Assembly (NCBI GenBank): GCA_042663485.1
Contig: JBHTAF010000006.1
Direction: 5' to 3' (one strand)
Origin: Natronosalvus sp042663485
Lineage (GTDB): Archaea > Halobacteriota > Halobacteria > Halobacteriales > Natrialbaceae
Length of the DNA stretch: 64,000 nucleotides
Part shown: positions 53,498 to 61,931 of the stretch, piece after piece
Layout: every line of letters begins with the position of its first letter
How positions within the stretch are numbered: position 1 is the first letter of the stretch
The notes under the pieces: generated by a model
Databases searched by the model: none
The model's input: the letters and a program-made list of their open reading frames with translations, nothing else
Told to the model about the DNA's origin: nothing
Made by a program: the position numbers and the translations under genes

Positions 53498-54973
53498 CTA
53501 CGCGTCGGGGAGCGTGAACGAGAACGTCGTACTCTCGCCAGGGTCCGAGTCAACCCAGATCTCACCGCCATGCCGTTCGATGATCCGCTCACACACCGCC
53601 AGTCCGACGCCAGTTCCATCGTACTCCTCGTGGCTATGAAGTCGATTGAAGACCTCGAAGACGCGATTCGTGTCGCCGGGATCAATACCGATGCCTTCGT
53701 CGTGCACCGAGATGAGCCACTCGTCTCTCGTACTCTCAGCCGAGATGTGAACGCATGGGGGATCATCGCCGCTGTATTCGATTGCGTTGTCCAGCAGATT
53801 CTGGAACACTTGGCGGAGCTGGTTAGCGTCACCCTCGACTTGCGGGAGCGAATCGGACGTCACATCAGCGTCACTTTCTTCGATCCGTAATTGCAGGTCT
53901 TTGAGGACCTCGTCAAGAATCGAATCGAGATCGGTCGGTTCGAGCGGCTCGCCCTCAGTCTCGATCCGTGAGTACTGAAGCAGTCCGTCGATCATCCTCC
54001 GCATCCGGTCGGCTCCATTGACGGCGAATGCGAGGAACTCCTCGGCGTCTTCGTCGAACGTATCACCATAGCGATGCTCGAGCAATTGCAGGTAACTCGA
54101 TACCATCCGGAGTGGTTCCTGGAGATCGTGAGAGGCTGCGTACGCGAACTGTTCTAACCGCTCGTTGGACTCCTCGAGGTCGGCAACTAACTGTTCGAGT
54201 TCCTGCTGGTACTGATGCAGTTCGATTGCGTCCGCGAGAATGTTCGCAACACTCTGGACAAAGATCACATCCTCTTCGGAGTACTCCCGCTGTTCGATGT
54301 CGTGGGTGCCGAGGATGCCCCACGGGTCGTCGAACGGTCCGATGATGGTGCTAAGACCGCTCTTGACGTCGTGGCTCGTCAACAACTCGGGACCGCCAAA
54401 GCGTGATTCCGTCTCAAGGTCTTCGACAATGATCGGGTGATTATTCGCCAGCGTGTACGCAGCCTGGGAGTCCGCTTCGACCGAGGAGACGGTCGCCTCG
54501 CCGACGATCCCGTCTCGCCAACCGACACCCTGGCGGAGCAAGAGTTCCTCAGCGTCCGGGTCGAGGTCGAGCACCTTGCAGTACTCATTGTCGAGGACGT
54601 TTGCCACCTGGCGTGACGCTCGGTCCATGAGTTTATCCAGGTCGTCGTTTTCAAGTGCAAATTGCCCGAGATCGGCCACGACCTGTTGCTGATTGGCGCG
54701 GCGTTCGAGTTCGCGTTCGCGTTCCCTGCGGTCGGTGACGTCGGTGATAAGCCCCTCGAGCTCGGTGGCTGGTTGCCACCAGACGCGTCCATTGTCGCCG
54801 ACTTTCTTGGTTTCGAGTCGGCCGTGATCAACGAGGCGTTCGAGGCGGTCGTAGGCCCTCCGGCGGTCGAGGTTGATTTGGTCGGCTACCTCGGCCGTCG
54901 TCCTGGGCGCTCCTCCCACTTCGAAGAGAGCAAGGGTCTCTTGAAGTACGCCCGTCAACTGTGAGTCGGCCAT
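53498..54973 (-). CDS. histidine kinase, winged helix-GAF-HisKA-HATPase
   Basis: A 491-residue soluble kinase. The first 70 residues form a winged helix (RTTAEVADQINLDRRRAYDR). A GAF domain follows (about 90-245, LLLRQGVGWRDGIVG, close to that of the kinase at 40790-43129), then the His-box ASHDLQEPLRM, the N-box NLLDNAIEYSG, G1 DEGIGID and G2 GTGVGLAVC. An HTH on a kinase is unusual in bacteria but known in haloarchaea; it may act at DNA or only as a dimerisation domain. Confidence 0.92.
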   Translation of the reverse strand: MADSQLTGVLQETLALFEVGGAPRTTAEVADQINLDRRRAYDRLERLVDHGRLETKKVGDNGRVWWQPATELEGLITDVTDRRERERELERRANQQQVVADLGQFALENDDLDKLMDRASRQVANVLDNEYCKVLDLDPDAEELLLRQGVGWRDGIVGEATVSSVEADSQAAYTLANNHPIIVEDLETESRFGGPELLTSHDVKSGLSTIIGPFDDPWGILGTHDIEQREYSEEDVIFVQSVANILADAIELHQYQQELEQLVADLEESNERLEQFAYAASHDLQEPLRMVSSYLQLLEHRYGDTFDEDAEEFLAFAVNGADRMRRMIDGLLQYSRIETEGEPLEPTDLDSILDEVLKDLQLRIEESDADVTSDSLPQVEGDANQLRQVFQNLLDNAIEYSGDDPPCVHISAESTRDEWLISVHDEGIGIDPGDTNRVFEVFNRLHSHEEYDGTGVGLAVCERIIERHGGEIWVDSDPGESTTFSFTLPDA

Positions 54974-55059
54974 TACTTCAGTTCATTACAAACCAGCGGA
55001 TAAATTTCCCGCTGTTGGAGGAAGCGTCGTATATTGGAGAGATTCGGAGAACCCTTCCA
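54974..55059. other. short intergenic, no gene seen
   Basis: Upstream region of the kinase; AT-rich around 54995-55012. Confidence 0.3.
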
Positions 55060-55172
55060 TGCGATATTTGCGCCTTATCTCGTAGAGTCGTAACGAACTA
55101 TCGAACTGCTGTCAGAGGTTGGGTGAGATTCAGAGGAGGAGTTTAGCACGACAACACTGTTTGTTTCGTGCT
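55060..55172. repeat. covarying intergenic element, copy 3
   Basis: Left arm CTTATCTCGTA and right arm GTGAGATTCAGAGG, with CGAACTATCGAACTGCTGTC between them almost as in copy 1, then GAGTTTAGCACG. The outer part is more diverged and the tail is shorter. Confidence 0.55.
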
Positions 55173-55280
55173 GGTGACGTGAATTGAGTTCGTATAGATG
55201 CTGATTAGACATTCGACTGAAAGCGGCTAACCTACGGTGCGAACTCAATTGAAACCGTTCGGGCCGGTATATGCCAGCAG

Positions 55281-56171
55281 ATGAGCCAAACCCGTGTTCG
55301 GGATAATTTCCGCAGGAACATGGAAGGAGACTTTGGTCCGCTCGATGTAACTGTTCGGGGACCAGGAGAGCCCGAGGTGGTCGTCGTTGCCGGCGTTCAT
55401 GGCGACGAGCGGAGCGGTATCCGTGCGGTGAACCGCCTGCGCGAGGCCGACCTCGACTTGCAACGAGGCGTTGCGTTCGTCCTTGCCAACCCAGAGGCGA
55501 TCGAGGCCGGCGAACGCTACCTCGATTCAGACCTCAACCGAGTCTTTCCCGGCGATCCGGACGGCGACCGAGAAGAACGGATCGCAGCCCGACTCTGCGA
55601 GTTTGTCGAGGGACGGACGACGCTTTCATTACACGGCACTGCTGCGGAACCGACGCCGTTCGCACTGATACACAGTGCTCAGGAGCGTGAGTTTACATTG
55701 GCCTCGCAACTACCCGTGCCGCGTATCGTCGATCACTGGGGGATAAACGAAGAGACGATCACGGCGTGTGGGTTCACCGTCGAAATCGAACTCGCCGCAA
55801 CAAACACTGATGAGATAGCTGAAGCAGCCGAACATCAGGCCCGTTCGTTCCTCAAGCGAGTGGACGCGCTTCCCGGCGACCCACCCAATGTGGATTCGGA
55901 ACACTTCCACATGAGTGAGCCCGTTCCGAAGCCTGATGGGTCCTCCTACGAGGTACATGTCGAAAACTTCGAACGCGTTCCCAGAGGGGCCGTCTACGCG
56001 AGCGTGGACGGACGGGAACTGACCGCTGACGAGGTGTTCTGGCCAATCATGCTGTCCGCGGAGGGGTACGATGACATCTTCGGGTATCGAGGACAGAAAA
56101 TTGGCGAGTCGCTGGATGATGTTCGGGAGACGTGGATCGGTGGAGCTCGAAACCCGCGGGATTCCGAGTAG
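55281..56171 (+). CDS. succinylglutamate desuccinylase/aspartoacylase family protein
   Basis: A 296-residue zinc-carboxypeptidase-fold enzyme. VVVAGVHGDERSG gives the zinc His and Glu, LDSDLNRVFPG is the conserved Asn-Arg substrate site, and TLSLHGTAAEPTPF gives the second zinc His; the Glu nucleophile region is VEIELA. The enzymes remove acyl groups from N-acylated amino or diamino acids. An alternative start at 55320 (MEGDFGPLDV) is possible. No pathway partner is adjacent; an ectoine-type pairing with the M24 gene 30 kb away is only a thought. Confidence 0.85.
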   Translation: MSQTRVRDNFRRNMEGDFGPLDVTVRGPGEPEVVVVAGVHGDERSGIRAVNRLREADLDLQRGVAFVLANPEAIEAGERYLDSDLNRVFPGDPDGDREERIAARLCEFVEGRTTLSLHGTAAEPTPFALIHSAQEREFTLASQLPVPRIVDHWGINEETITACGFTVEIELAATNTDEIAEAAEHQARSFLKRVDALPGDPPNVDSEHFHMSEPVPKPDGSSYEVHVENFERVPRGAVYASVDGRELTADEVFWPIMLSAEGYDDIFGYRGQKIGESLDDVRETWIGGARNPRDSE

Positions 56172-56622
56172 CACCTTTACACCGATCACAAGCCGGAGCG
56201 AAACGGTGGTACTCATCGGTGCTAACGATTTTTGCTCGGCTGTGCGTGTGTTCGGGCGTGTCAGCCTTGTTGTTGGCGTAGGCGTTGTAGGCGGCAGGGG
56301 CGGCGACGGTCGCTTCGATGAGCGGAACGCCGGTTTCGGTTAGCACGCTCAGCACGTCGTCGTACTCGAGCGACCACTCGACGCGCAGGAGATACTCGTT
56401 CTCGACGGAATCGACGAGTTGGATGTCCCTCACGCCTAGATGACCGGTAAACGCCGCTTCAATGTCGTCAACTTCCGTTCCGCGAACCCAGAAGTAGGGA
56501 ATCACCACGTCCTGTGAAGGAATCAGTCGCTCCAGTTCGATCGTCACGTCCGGGAGTTGGGTGAAGACGGTGCCGAGGGGGAACTGATCGGATGGAACGG
56601 TGAAGGTCGCCTCAGTCGCCAT
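56047..56622 (-). pseudogene. chimeric ORF: HTH-10 regulator N-terminus joined to SPW-protein tail
   Basis: Residues 1-107 (MATEATFTVPSDQFPLGTVF...) are about 94% identical to the complete regulator at 60760-61416. After LIEAT the frame continues as AAPAAYNAYANNKADTPEH, matching the C-terminal AALSAYNAYANGKADAPDH of the SPW protein at 52852-53295, without its stop. It then reads through unrelated sequence, the last 125 bp being antisense to the aspartoacylase gene. The DNA-binding part is lost. The promoter-proximal sequence is conserved with the intact copy, so it may still be transcribed. Confidence 0.7.
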
Positions 56623-56654
56623 GATTCGAACGATGTCGCGCTGGCTGTAAAAAC

Positions 56655-57029
56655 ATCCATGTTCAATACGCTGAGCGAGACAAAAGTCCTGTTGATCGTA
56701 GCGAGAGGACGGATACGGAGTGGACGGTCGATATCCATGGTGACGAACGAATCGAGATTGCCGAGTTCCAACATTGCTGTCGTGAACAGGATATTCCGAT
56801 CACGCTCAGGGCGTTTCACGCTCTGACGCCGGTCGAGACTGCGACTGAGGCGACACTCACTGGCGAGCAACAGGAGGCGTTGGTTATCGCGTACGACCGG
56901 TGAGACTTCAACTCGCAAAGTGAGGTGGCAATGGAAGAACTAGGCATCTCATAGCAGGCAATTGCCACTCGACTCCGGTGAGGGACGCGTAGAATCCTCG
57001 GCAATACTCTCACTGTGCTGGAGGCCTGA
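56655..57029 (+). pseudogene. inverted remnant of the HTH-10 regulator C-terminal half
   Basis: On the plus strand, opposite to the chimera, the sequence reads TEWTVDIHGDERIEIAEFQ and FHALTPVETATEATLTGEQQ, then stops, then continues as VAMEELGIS-stop and QAIATRLR-stop to 57029. This corresponds to residues from about 105 to the end of the intact regulator at 60760-61416, including the degenerate HTH. A frameshift near 56715 separates it from LSETKVLLIV. Not functional. Confidence 0.7.
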
Positions 57030-57133
57030 ACTCAAATCCATAAATAGAAGTTGTATAGACAAAATGAAGTCTCACGTGGAGCGGTCTCTTCAGAGTCGGA
57101 TATACCGGTGTTCCGAAAATCAACCCGCTACCA

Positions 57134-57454
57134 ATGAACCAAGGAAAAAACGCTCTTCTGTCCGCGCTCGCCAATCAGCACTGTCGGTCCGTTGTTGCAT
57201 ACTTCAGAAACGCGTCCGAAGATCACGCCTCTGTTGATGACGTTGTAACCGCACTCGCCCGACGTGACCACGCAGACGAGACGCGGATTACGATACGACT
57301 TCACCACATTGCACTTCCCAAACTGAACGACGTTGGACTCGTTGACTACGACGCGCGGACTAGAACGATCCGATATTACGGTCACTCGCAACTCGAACAC
57401 GCAGAGGAGTCCCTCATCGAATATGGCTCCGGAATATTGTGGCGGTGTGAGTAG
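57134..57454 (+). CDS. DUF7344-type winged-helix protein
   Basis: A 106-residue protein with the haloarchaeal DUF7344 layout: LLSALANQHCRSVVAYF, a second helix pair, IALPKLNDVGLVDYDARTRTIRYYG. It resembles an ArsR-like winged helix and probably binds DNA or a partner. The next gene, a HalOD1 protein, starts 3 bp after its stop, a pairing often seen in haloarchaea. A second family member is at 62840-63190. Confidence 0.78.
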   Translation: MNQGKNALLSALANQHCRSVVAYFRNASEDHASVDDVVTALARRDHADETRITIRLHHIALPKLNDVGLVDYDARTRTIRYYGHSQLEHAEESLIEYGSGILWRCE

Positions 57455-57457
57455 CAC

Positions 57458-57751
57458 ATGATGCAAGACAAGCCTGAGCAAACAACTATGGTGCGAGAAT
57501 CGTACACGCCTGATCAAGACCGCTCGTTGACCGAGACGATACTCGATGCCATCGAGGACTGTAAAGGGAAAGCCCTCCTGCGAACAGATTTCGTCCTCTA
57601 CGAGGACATAAACCCTGACGCCCTCAATTCCCTCTTTCGCCACGATGCACAGCCGAGAACAACCGTGACGTTCGAGACAGACGGGATCGAGGTCGAACTC
57701 TGGGGGGATGATGGGGTCGAGATTCGCGTCACGGACCGACCAGTCGAATAA
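57458..57751 (+). CDS. HalOD1 output-domain protein
   Basis: A 97-residue protein with SLTETILDAIEDCKGK, VLYEDINPDALNSLF and TVTFETDGIEVELWGDDGVE, the HalOD1 pattern. Cotranscribed with the DUF7344 gene. It may report a signal from a kinase or interact with the DNA-binding partner. Confidence 0.78.
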   Translation: MMQDKPEQTTMVRESYTPDQDRSLTETILDAIEDCKGKALLRTDFVLYEDINPDALNSLFRHDAQPRTTVTFETDGIEVELWGDDGVEIRVTDRPVE

Positions 57752-57911
57752 GTAGCCGGAGCTGGTCCAGAACACGCTCTGAAGCCAGTGTCGGGTAGAC
57801 AACCATTGGCGAGATGACTTCTTTATCTGTGCTGATCATCTGACCATTCGAGGTCCACATCTTCTCGAACGAAATCAATGAAACCAATGTCTCAGTTCAC
57901 GCACGAATTGA

Positions 57912-58205
57912 TCAGGCGTTTGCGGCTTGCCCCTCGCCTTGTTGGGGTGTAACATGAATGTCGATCACGGCATCTCCCCACAGTGTTACCTTGAAACCAC
58001 CAGTGTAAAACTCGACTTTCGTCTCCCCGTGAGCGTCCTCCTGAAAGCGATTATTGAGCGCGTCTGGGTCAATATCATCGTACAGTCTGAACTCGGCCTC
58101 CGTGAGGCTCTCGTCTTTCTGCACATCGATAACCTGAAGAATTGCGTCACTCAGGGCTTGATCATCCTCTGGGTAGTACCGGTCGTGTGCTTCAGTGTCG
58201 GTCAT
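57912..58205 (-). CDS. HalOD1 output-domain protein
   Basis: A 97-residue protein, closely similar to the product of 57458-57751: ALSDAILQVIDVQKDE, RLYDDIDPDALNNRF, KVEFYTGGFKVTLWGD. It is transcribed convergently with that gene and alone. Confidence 0.78.
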   Translation of the reverse strand: MTDTEAHDRYYPEDDQALSDAILQVIDVQKDESLTEAEFRLYDDIDPDALNNRFQEDAHGETKVEFYTGGFKVTLWGDAVIDIHVTPQQGEGQAANA

Positions 58206-58295
58206 CTACACCCCCATCAGAGAACGGTGTAAATATGAATCCGTTATGACTCTGGTGAGCCTCCCGCTTTCAAAATAATTCCATCACAATACTGC

Positions 58296-58460
58296 TTACT
58301 GTCTGTTCTCGAGTTCGACAAACGATTGGCTTCCGCATCGACAGTGAGGATAACTCCCGACGCGTTTTATTTCCCCCTCGGGGAACCGGATAGCTGGATA
58401 GACGGCTTCACAGTTAGCACACATAGCGACTATCTCTTCACCAATTCGCCTATCACTCAT
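58296..58460 (-). CDS. small zinc-ribbon protein
   Basis: A 54-residue protein, MSDRRIGEEIVAMCANCEA to CRCGSQSFVELENRQ, with Cys pairs CANC and CRCG. The frame is open further upstream, but the Met at 58460 gives the shared family start. Paralog of the proteins at 52391-52546 and 60508-60690. Confidence 0.65.
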   Translation of the reverse strand: MSDRRIGEEIVAMCANCEAVYPAIRFPEGEIKRVGSYPHCRCGSQSFVELENRQ

Positions 58461-58708
58461 CCATGTAATTGTAACCACGACCTCACAAATACCGTTTGTG
58501 TCGATTCTAAATTCCTGATCCAATAACGAGATCATCTGTACTGACCGGTCACCATCCTACGCAAACTGGATCGAATTGAGTTCGACATTCGCGCCGCCAG
58601 TTCTTGTTTCATAAGGCCAACCGTGGCCGACGATCGGCGCTCGAGCCGACGCGTCGAGGTCGCCATTGAGAACTTGCAGTCGAGTACCAGCGTGGATACT
58701 GGGGCGGT
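58461..58708. other. intergenic, no gene seen
   Basis: About 250 bp between the zinc-ribbon gene and the DUF1643 fragment. Confidence 0.35.
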
Positions 58709-59038
58709 TCACGATTCGAGATCGTCCGCACTCCACGGGATCAGATCAGCATCGGCCGGCTGGTACAACGGATGCACTGGATGGTCGGCTTTCGTCGTAT
58801 CGAGCGCGTGGAAATCGCCCGCGAGGAGCCCGGCGACCTCGCTGGCCCGCCCCTGGAGCGAGCCATTTGCACTCCAGGCGGTGACGACCATTTCGGCTTC
58901 CTCACAGACGGCCTGAATGTGATCATCGTTCTTCGGGCCCACGGGATCGGCGGTCTCACGAAGGGCGTCGGGGTTGGGGCTCCGAAGTGCGAACAGGTTC
59001 ATCACGGCTGGCGACCAGAAACTCCCGATCTTATGCAT
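58709..59038 (-). pseudogene. DUF1643 gene lacking its 5' part
   Basis: The 109-residue frame has VMNLFALRSPNPDALRETAD, PVGPKNDDHIQAVC, VVTAWSANGSLQGRASEV and HPVHPLYQPADADLIPW, all typical of the C-terminal two thirds of DUF1643. The N-terminal 50-60 residues (with the usual LNPSTA motif) are missing; upstream sequence is unrelated. Either a truncated relic or a short variant. Confidence 0.65.
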
Positions 59039-59103
59039 GAAGAATAGCGCTCGAAAATAATGCCTCGACTATCGCGTCTCCATACAAATTGGATTTAGGT
59101 TGC

Positions 59104-59484
59104 TTATTCTGCAGGAGGAGCAATCATCTCCCGTACGAACTGGTGATACTCCTCTGCAACCCATTCGCCTCGGCCAGTGAGAGCGTACTCCTTCCGGCGC
59201 TTGTCTTTTTCCTTCGTCTGCTTGGTGATCAGTCCAGAGTCGACCATCCGGTCGAGGCTCGGGTACAACCGTCCATGATTGATGTCTTCCGGATAGAGGT
59301 CTTCGAGTGCGTTCTGGAGGGTTACTCCTTCGACGGGGCCGAATCGATGGATGAGACAGAGGAGATGGGTCTGGAAGGCGGTGAGGTCTGTCGGAATATT
59401 ATACGTCGAAAATTCAATTGGCCCTGCCGATGGAGGGTTTCGGCCGCTTGCCCCCACCTCGTCTGTTGGATTTGAATCAGCCAT
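59104..59484 (-). CDS. PadR-family transcriptional regulator
   Basis: A 126-residue winged-helix regulator: LLCLIHRFGPVEGVTLQNAL, INHGRLYPSLDRMVDSGLI, KDKRRKEYALTGRG. A 30-residue Pro/Gly-rich N-terminal tail precedes the domain. The ATG at 59484 lies 26 bases after TTTTAAGC on the minus strand. The effector is unknown; it may control itself or the neighbouring DUF1643 fragment. Confidence 0.85.
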   Translation of the reverse strand: MADSNPTDEVGASGRNPPSAGPIEFSTYNIPTDLTAFQTHLLCLIHRFGPVEGVTLQNALEDLYPEDINHGRLYPSLDRMVDSGLITKQTKEKDKRRKEYALTGRGEWVAEEYHQFVREMIAPPAE

Positions 59485-59506
59485 ATGCTTCCATCCTAGT
59501 ACCAAT

Positions 59507-59514
59507 GCTTAAAA
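59507..59514 (-). promoter_or_regulatory. TATA box for the PadR gene
   Basis: TTTTAAGC on the minus strand is centred 26 bases before the ATG at 59484, consistent with a leaderless transcript. Confidence 0.5.
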
Positions 59515-59790
59515 TTCTATGCTTCAATCCAGATTGGACTCGATAGTTATCATGTCTCGCATAGATAAAGCAAAGCGATTTGCTGAGATTCTTCGTTTCA
59601 CGATATACTTTCGTTGTCTCTGCTTTGTGGTTAGAGTGGCTCTGTTGAAGCCCGTGGACATTGATAGGAGGTACCCGCTGGATACAGAAGATGAGTGCAA
59701 TACTGCGGAATACCCTACTGGTGAGATCAATTTCCCTAATCGTCCATCGCGGACAATAGTTAGGTAAATCGCTCGCGAACTACGAGTACC

Positions 59791-60285
59791 ATGTCGAACG
59801 AAGAAGCGAACGGTCGAACGCCGAGTCGAAATCCGGACCTCGAACGACTCAACCGGCTCATCGGAGAATGGGAACTTGAGGTGTCTCTGGATGGGCAAAC
59901 GTACAGGGGCGGACACGTGACATTCAAATGGCTAGAAGACGGAGCTTTCCTCGTACAACGTTCGGAGGTAAGCGATCTTTCGACATTGCCTCCTGAGTGG
60001 GTCGAGAACGCGCCGCGCTCTACCGTCTCGGTCATCGGTTTGGACGATACGAGCGAGCAGTTTCGGATGCTCTACGCCGATTCACGCGACGTCTTCCGGA
60101 TGTACAAGATGAGTTTGAGCGATGAGGTCTGGAGACTGTGGAGGGATGCACCTGAGTTTTCACAACGCTTCACGAGCAACTTCGACGACGACGCCAACGT
60201 GATCGAGGGTACGTGGGAATACTCGGATGACGGGGTTGACTGGGAGGTAGATTTCGACGTAACCTACACGAGAACTGGAGCGTAG
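59791..60285 (+). CDS. hypothetical protein, DUF1579/lipocalin-like
   Basis: A 164-residue protein: LERLNRLIGEWELEVSLDG, then HVTFKWLEDGAFLVQR, and WEYSDDGVDWEVDFDVTYTR at the end. The W-rich opening and closing strands resemble DUF1579 or calycin-like beta-barrels that bind small hydrophobic ligands. TAGGTAAAT at about 59760-59768 is a fitting promoter element. Function unknown. Confidence 0.7.
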   Translation: MSNEEANGRTPSRNPDLERLNRLIGEWELEVSLDGQTYRGGHVTFKWLEDGAFLVQRSEVSDLSTLPPEWVENAPRSTVSVIGLDDTSEQFRMLYADSRDVFRMYKMSLSDEVWRLWRDAPEFSQRFTSNFDDDANVIEGTWEYSDDGVDWEVDFDVTYTRTGA

Positions 60286-60365
60286 AAAGCGAGACTGGTG
60301 GTACCCCCAAAGGCTGTTACATAGCGTACCCCGCTATCACCGTGTACAAACCGTTCAACTGTGTA

Positions 60366-60468
60366 AGGTTCGCGCTGTGTATGCAGCACCAGCCTAGCAG
60401 GCTATCGTGACACTGTCAGTTCGGGGCTGCTGAATACAGAGAATAAGTTCACCACGATAGTGTGGCGT
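60366..60468. repeat. covarying intergenic element, copy 4
   Basis: Left arm CTGTGTATGCAGCA (60374-60387) pairs with right arm TGCTGAATACAGAG (60428-60441) across 40 bp; the tail AAGTTCACCACG is shorter than in copies 1 and 2. Confidence 0.62.
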
Positions 60469-60507
60469 ATTTCCTCGGTCTGCTCAGTAGCCCACTCGTT
60501 TGTCAAC

Positions 60508-60690
60508 TCAGTCGTCACGGAAACCCGTAGTACTCGTCTTTTTGACGGCCTGAAACTCGGTTGATCCGCATTGACACCCGTTTCTCGCCCCAATCGGTTG
60601 TGCCGTGCCGTCAGGCCATTGCTCCGCTGCATAGGCAACTCCGCAATCGACACATGTGGCAATTGTCCGTGTGCTCTCTCCATTGGGCAT
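60508..60690 (-). CDS. small zinc-ribbon protein
   Basis: A 60-residue protein, MPNGESTRTIATCVDCGVAY to CQCGSTEFQAVKK, with Cys pairs CVDC and CQCG. Third member of the local ribbon family (52391-52546, 58296-58460). Confidence 0.65.
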   Translation of the reverse strand: MPNGESTRTIATCVDCGVAYAAEQWPDGTAQPIGARNGCQCGSTEFQAVKKTSTTGFRDD

Positions 60691-60759
60691 GATTATCCCT
60701 TCAACGGGTACTTCCGTCAGCGCTATTTTTGGGTATCCAATGGGTTTTTAAGCACCTTC

Positions 60760-61416
60760 TCATTTCGACTCCACTGTTTCGGGGAGGGTACTCCCGAGGG
60801 TGTGTTTGATCCCCCGGCGGAGTCGAGACGCGATGGCCTGCTGGGAAATGCCGAGTTCGTCGCCGAGTTCTTCCATCGTCACCTCGCGCGGGGATTCGAA
60901 GTACCCACGCTCGTGGGCGAACACCAGTGTGTCTTGTTGCTTGTCAGTGAGTGCTGCCTCGGTTCCGGTCTCAACCGGCGTCAGGGCGTGCAGTTCCGTC
61001 AGTGTGACCGGGATCTCTAACTCTCGGCAGCGAGATTGAAAGGTTGCAAGATCGCTTCGCGTGTCCCCGCGAATGTCGAACGTCCACCGACGGCTCGTGC
61101 CGGTTGCTTTGATGAGCGGAACGCCGGTTTCGGTTAGCACGCTCAGCACGTCGTCGTACTCGAGCGACCACTCGACGCGCAGGAGATACTCGTCCTCGAC
61201 GGAATCGACGAGTTGGATATCCCTCACACCCGGGTGGGCAGCAAACGCCGCCTCGATGTCGTCAACTTCCGTTCCTCGGACCCAGAAGTAGGGGATCACC
61301 ACGTCCTGTGACGGGATCAGTCGCTCCAGTTCGACCGTCACGTCCGGAAGTTGGGTGAAGACGGTGCCGAGGGGGAACTGATCGGATGGCACAGTAAAGG
61401 TCGCCTCAGTCGCCAT
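60760..61416 (-). CDS. bacterio-opsin activator-type HTH-10 transcriptional regulator
   Basis: A 218-residue regulator. The N-terminal 150 residues form the haloarchaeal sensor domain (VPSDQFPLGTVFTQLPDV, RGTEVDDIEAAFAAHPGV, LRVEWSLEYDDVLSVL). The C-terminus is the HTH-10 domain (LTDKQQDTLVFAHERGYFE, TMEELGDELGISQQAIASRL). GTTTTACAA on the minus strand at 61440-61448 is 27 bases before the ATG at 61416, which selects this start over 61455. A chimera and an inverted remnant of a second copy lie at 56047-57029. Confidence 0.9.
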   Translation of the reverse strand: MATEATFTVPSDQFPLGTVFTQLPDVTVELERLIPSQDVVIPYFWVRGTEVDDIEAAFAAHPGVRDIQLVDSVEDEYLLRVEWSLEYDDVLSVLTETGVPLIKATGTSRRWTFDIRGDTRSDLATFQSRCRELEIPVTLTELHALTPVETGTEAALTDKQQDTLVFAHERGYFESPREVTMEELGDELGISQQAIASRLRRGIKHTLGSTLPETVESK

Positions 61417-61507
61417 GACTCGAACGATGTCGTACTGATTGTAAAACTCTTCCATGGAACAATGTGGAGGGGACGAAGGACTCCGTCAATCCGCACAGAG
61501 GGTGTAT

Positions 61508-61580
61508 GCAGTACGGCCAGCCCATTTATTTCGCCGTTTCAGAAAGAGACCAATCGCTACATACGAACGCTTACAGACAA
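61508..61580. repeat. covarying intergenic element, tail only
   Basis: TGTATGCAGTACGG, TTATTTCGCCGTTTCAG and AGACCAATCGCTACATACGA follow the same order and spacing as the tails of copies 1 and 2. No arms remain. Confidence 0.4.
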
Positions 61581-61583
61581 ATC

Positions 61584-61790
61584 TCACAATAGCCGTACAC
61601 GGTCGATTTCAGCAATATTCGAATTCATAACGTACTCTCTGATACAGTCCTCGCAAACGAATGCCCAATCGATCTTCCCACTCTCATAAGTTACTTTAGT
61701 CACTTTCCCATCCTCACTTTGACAGTCGGTACATTCGATAGTTGCTTGAGGGGATAGAAACGGATACTCAGGTTCTACAGAATAGTTCAT
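61584..61790 (-). CDS. small zinc-finger protein
   Basis: A 68-residue protein with CTDC and CEDC pairs 24 residues apart (ATIECTDCQSEDGKV, WAFVCEDCIREYV). Different from the other local ribbon family. Function unknown. Confidence 0.6.
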   Translation of the reverse strand: MNYSVEPEYPFLSPQATIECTDCQSEDGKVTKVTYESGKIDWAFVCEDCIREYVMNSNIAEIDRVRLL

Positions 61791-61931
61791 GGTTTCACTA
61801 CAGGCTACAGTGACTTATCCTTGGTGTGATTATCTGGGTTACAAGACAGACTCTCTATTCTTCTGAACTGGCGTAACGTCTATTATCTATACTGAGCGTT
61901 CGACCTTCCGCGTTGATCCTTCCTCAGCCCG

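Noticed and set aside
53078..53890. 270-codon plus-strand frame
   Set aside because: Antisense to the SPW gene and the kinase C-terminus; no conserved motif.
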